Below are positions 60,846 to 64,000 of a stretch of 64,000 nt of DNA, piece by piece. A program made the translations under genes and the position numbers. Each line of letters starts with the position of its first letter. Positions within the stretch are counted from its first letter, which is position 1. The notes below the pieces were generated by a model, which was not told where the DNA came from, made no database searches, and saw only the letters and a list, made by a program, of their open reading frames with translations. Source of the DNA: Polytrichum commune (Eukaryota > Streptophyta > Polytrichopsida > Polytrichales > Polytrichaceae); contig OX485803.1 of the NCBI GenBank assembly GCA_950295325.1, forward strand, positions 28,520,001 to 28,584,000, read 5' to 3'.

Positions 60846-62146
60846 ACTAGAGAAGTTGAGAGCATGAAGGATGGAGACTAAAGAACCTCTTACGCAAGCT
60901 TAAGGACTCTCTCATGAAGCAGGTCCAAGAGTTGGGAACTACGCACTTGACAAAAGGAACCATACATCAGTTCTATATAGAAGAGTATGAGATGTGCATC
61001 CAGAAGTTTATTCCTTACCACACAACAAAAAATTTAAGAAACTCACCAAAGTAAAAAATCTTTGAACAATTAAGTCTTATAAAAGCGAGGATAATAACCC
61101 GATCACCAGAAAGAAGAAGAAATTATCACATAAGAATGTATCTCTCATCCATCAACATAATAACTTGGCCCCCTATAGCTTTGTGGCCGATTCATTTTAA
61201 ATTGCTTGCATTGGACTATATTGGGATTTGCAATGACCAAAAGCCATCTAGAATGCTTGCTGGACTAAGAATAAGCCCAGTTGCACATCTAAAAGCTTGG
61301 TGAATGATGAGCTTCAAAATTAGTTGGTTATGAAGGAAACTATTGGATGACAATCTGCAAGACGAAACTAAATTGCCATCAAGGTTATGCATTATAGGAA
61401 GATAAAAGTGAACCAGTCAAAGTGCTTGGATGATTAAATTAAATGGCACATTTATAATCAATGTGACAGGCTTACGCAGGCACTTTGTAAAAACCAATTG
61501 AGTACAGAAACACAAGCCAAACTGAGAAAAAAAAACTACGCACATGCACACATTTACAGAGGAAAGCATCTCCCTGGAAACTTGCTGCATACAACCATGA
61601 AACAAGCCATGGCGCAAGTCTGAATGGATTGCATCATGGCATAAGGGTTTGTTACTCAAAAAGGTGTTCCAGTAGGACCCAATGCATAGCCAATGGACAT
61701 TGCACCCATCAATTCACTCAAGTCAGATCAAAGACTAAGGCACATTGAATTTGCAACCTCAATGTTCATGTGGTCTTTCCAATTATGATTAAGCTTTGAA
61801 CCTAGTCCACGTTGCCAAAAACATGCAATTTGAATGTACAAAAAAGCACAATAATTGTGGTAGCCATGTGTCAACCGAGAAAAAAAATCCATGGATGAGA
61901 TGAAACTTACAAGTTTGGCAATAAATACCAGAGAGTAGCATGCTATGACATGTCCAAAAGTGATCTGAAATAATGTACCAATCAATAATCCAACATTTCT
62001 GGAGTAAAAGCTTCTAAGATCATGAGAACCAGTTCCCCAGGTAGAGAACATTGCAGAAGCTTCACAGATTACAATCTGAAAACTGGTCCTTAATGAAATG
62101 TTTACACTATCTAATGTATCTACAATGGCTACATGCACTGCAAATT
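60846..62146. other. Intergenic or 3' UTR, no recognised gene
   Basis: Probably includes the 3' UTR of the KNL2-like gene at its right end; otherwise no features seen. Confidence 0.5.
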
Positions 62147-64000
62147 TTACCTTTTCCGCTTTGGTACTTTAGTAGCAGCCTCGCACAACTTCTTCTGGAT
62201 CTTTTTAGCATCTTCCTCTTGGGGTGGGGTAAAGGTGAAACATCCTGTATCAGCAGGCTTTGCTTCAAAACCATCAAATATTGCAATAATACCTCCATCC
62301 ATATCATAACCTATGGATTGACTACGCCAATAAGCAAGAGGAGGAACCAGTAGTCTTCCAGACCGAGATGTTTTTAATCCAAAAGCTTCCGAGACTTTAC
62401 TTTTGTCCTGCACACGGGGTGGGGGAAGAGGAGGTGGGATAATGGACCTCCTACCACCACCACTTCGGCCAACTGAAGAAGCCAGCTTCGTTCCTTTGTT
62501 ATCTTCCACCTTTAAGAATTTGAATTTTCGTCTACTTTGGGTGGCGGATTCCTTTTTTTTCTTCTGTGTGACACTGGGCTTCTCCTTCACATCAGGTGTT
62601 CTAAATTCACCTTCATCACGTTGAGCATGAGTTGCAAGACAACCTCCAGAACGACTTGAATCTAAAGGAGAATATTCTTGCTGTTCTATTTTTTGCACTG
62701 CACCTCGTACTTGCTGGAAGGTTTGTTCAATGCTAGCATCTTTTCCCTCACAGCCGTATTCCATGTTGTGAGGTATGATTGGTACGTCACATCTTGAACA
62801 AGTAATAATATTCCTCCCTCCAGATTTTCGTGAGTGTGGTGTTGGAGTAACAGTTTCCATTTCATCCTTTTGGTGGGGAGTAGCAGACCTTGAGGCTGGC
62901 TCTGTGCCAGGGCCAGCTCCACCAGAGAGCCCATGTAAGCGTGTTAAAGACCGGGTAGCAGGCACAGAACTGGGGGTAATTGGCCCAGTACTAGTTGTGT
63001 CCACTGCACCAGAGGCTCTCTGGAACCGTTTCGATGATCGTGTCACAGGGACAGAGAACTCAGCAGAGACCCGCTTCAAACATGTACTTCGTTGATTGAC
63101 CTCTGCTGTCGACAATGGCATGTCAAGGCATTTCCTTTTTCCTCGAGTCCTCTTATTGCTCGCCTGTGGAGTGTTTATAGGTGCTGGATCCGCACTCACC
63201 GAACTCCTAAAAATTACTCTGATACCTGCTTTCGACTCATGGCTGTTATGAATCTTGGTTTGGTCCTGATCTTGCTCTGCATTGCTTGGGGCTTGTTGCA
63301 CCTCCTCAACTTCCTTTACTTGAGCACCACCAGTAACATTCACTATGTCCATCCACAACAAAATAATAAGCAACAACAGCCACAGAAAACATTTTTAGCA
63401 CATCTCTGATTCATGGTCACAACCACAAGATCCCTATGTTGTTACACATATAACTACACATAATTATAAATGTTTTACATTTAATAGATATCTTAGGATC
63501 TTACTAGTAATATGAGTAGCAGTTCTTGAGAAGAAACCAGACTGGAAGGCAATGACACTCCAGATGAAACAAGCCTCATCAGATAATGAACGGATCAAAA
63601 GCACCCTCAATTTGCTAAACTCCTGTGTACTTTAGCACAAAACATGCAAGGTCATCTTACTGATGTAGAATACCACTCAAGATTGTCAATAAGGTAACCC
63701 TGGCACAATAGACAGGATCCAGTGACTTGGTTCTCTTAAGACACCTTAGCTGTAGGTTGTTTTAGATCGATATTATTCAGTAGGCACATGCATAGCTTTG
63801 AAGTGTTCACTCCATCCATCCATCCATCAAAGAGTGCATGGTCAGAAAATAAGAATAGATACCTTGATTCACAGGTTCCACATCTCCACTATCTGTCAAT
63901 TCGACTGGAGGACTTCCCATAGAGGTTTTGTCTGCCCTTGTTACTTCTTCACCGACTCTTGTAACCTGTTCCACATGTGTACTCCCCACATCTACTCCTC
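62147..64000 (-). CDS. KNL2: KNL2-like kinetochore assembly factor, 3' part, CENPC-k motif
   Basis: KNL2 (M18BP1 family) directs loading of centromeric histone CENH3. Two exons are visible: >64000-63863 and 63342-62147, joined in frame at a split Val codon with AG/GT borders. The long exon encodes ~400 residues of basic, Ser/Pro-rich sequence, a CSRCDVP pair of cysteines, and near the C-terminus SRSGRLLVPPLAYWRSQ followed by GYDMDGG. This matches the CENPC-k motif of plant KNL2 (basic-SGR-x-PP-L-x-W-R). It ends in a nuclear-localisation-like VPKRKR. The N-terminal SANTA domain expected of KNL2 lies beyond the window, so the call rests on this motif. The AAAAG|GTAAAA at the stop could instead be a donor to a further exon. 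CENP-C itself is less likely because its motif has a different arrangement. Confidence 0.65.

Noticed and set aside
1-64000. CRISPR array, prokaryotic operon, phage or plasmid features
   Set aside because: Spliced plant genes throughout. The tandem arrays have long homogeneous units without repeat-spacer structure.

Overview
This is nuclear DNA of a land plant whose sperm are probably flagellated, most likely a bryophyte (liverwort or moss). It carries a 37-exon gene for the axonemal central-pair protein CPC1/SPEF2, which flowering plants lack, next to ordinary plant genes. Introns are short (about 70-900 bp) except where transposons sit in them, which argues against a fern or gymnosperm. The species cannot be fixed from the sequence alone.

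Layout. 1-5643: a complete nine-exon GH79 heparanase/beta-glucuronidase-like gene (- strand), with tandem repeats at both ends: copies of its own 3' end downstream and three ~188-bp units starting at its ATG. 6240-24700: a gene-poor region with tandem repeats, microsatellites, MITEs, a pogo/Tigger-like relic, a 5S-rRNA-like retroelement and a nested transposon stack (a 4.08-kb MULE inside a Harbinger-type MITE, with an hAT-type MITE inserted at its edge). 24767-27578: a two-exon UGT80/GT28-like glycosyltransferase (+). 29564-31579: an intronless TM9SF/nonaspanin gene (+). 32905-56119: the CPC1/SPEF2-like gene (-), whose introns hold at least eleven insertions from several MITE and retroelement families. 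56120-62146: repeats, including a 750-bp foldback element and a 4 x 217-bp tandem array. 62147-end: the 3' part of a KNL2-like kinetochore gene (-) with a CENPC-k motif; its 5' end lies beyond the window.

The genes do not form a pathway: one acts on wall or proteoglycan glucuronides, one glycosylates lipids or sterols, one sorts membrane proteins in the Golgi/endosome, one builds sperm flagella and one loads centromeric CENH3. Exon boundaries were read by hand from GT/AG sites with phase checks. All GH79 junctions and nearly all CPC1/SPEF2 junctions keep frame; CPC1/SPEF2 exons 26 and 27 are unresolved. I saw no CRISPR array, operon, prokaryotic system, tRNA or intact autonomous transposon.
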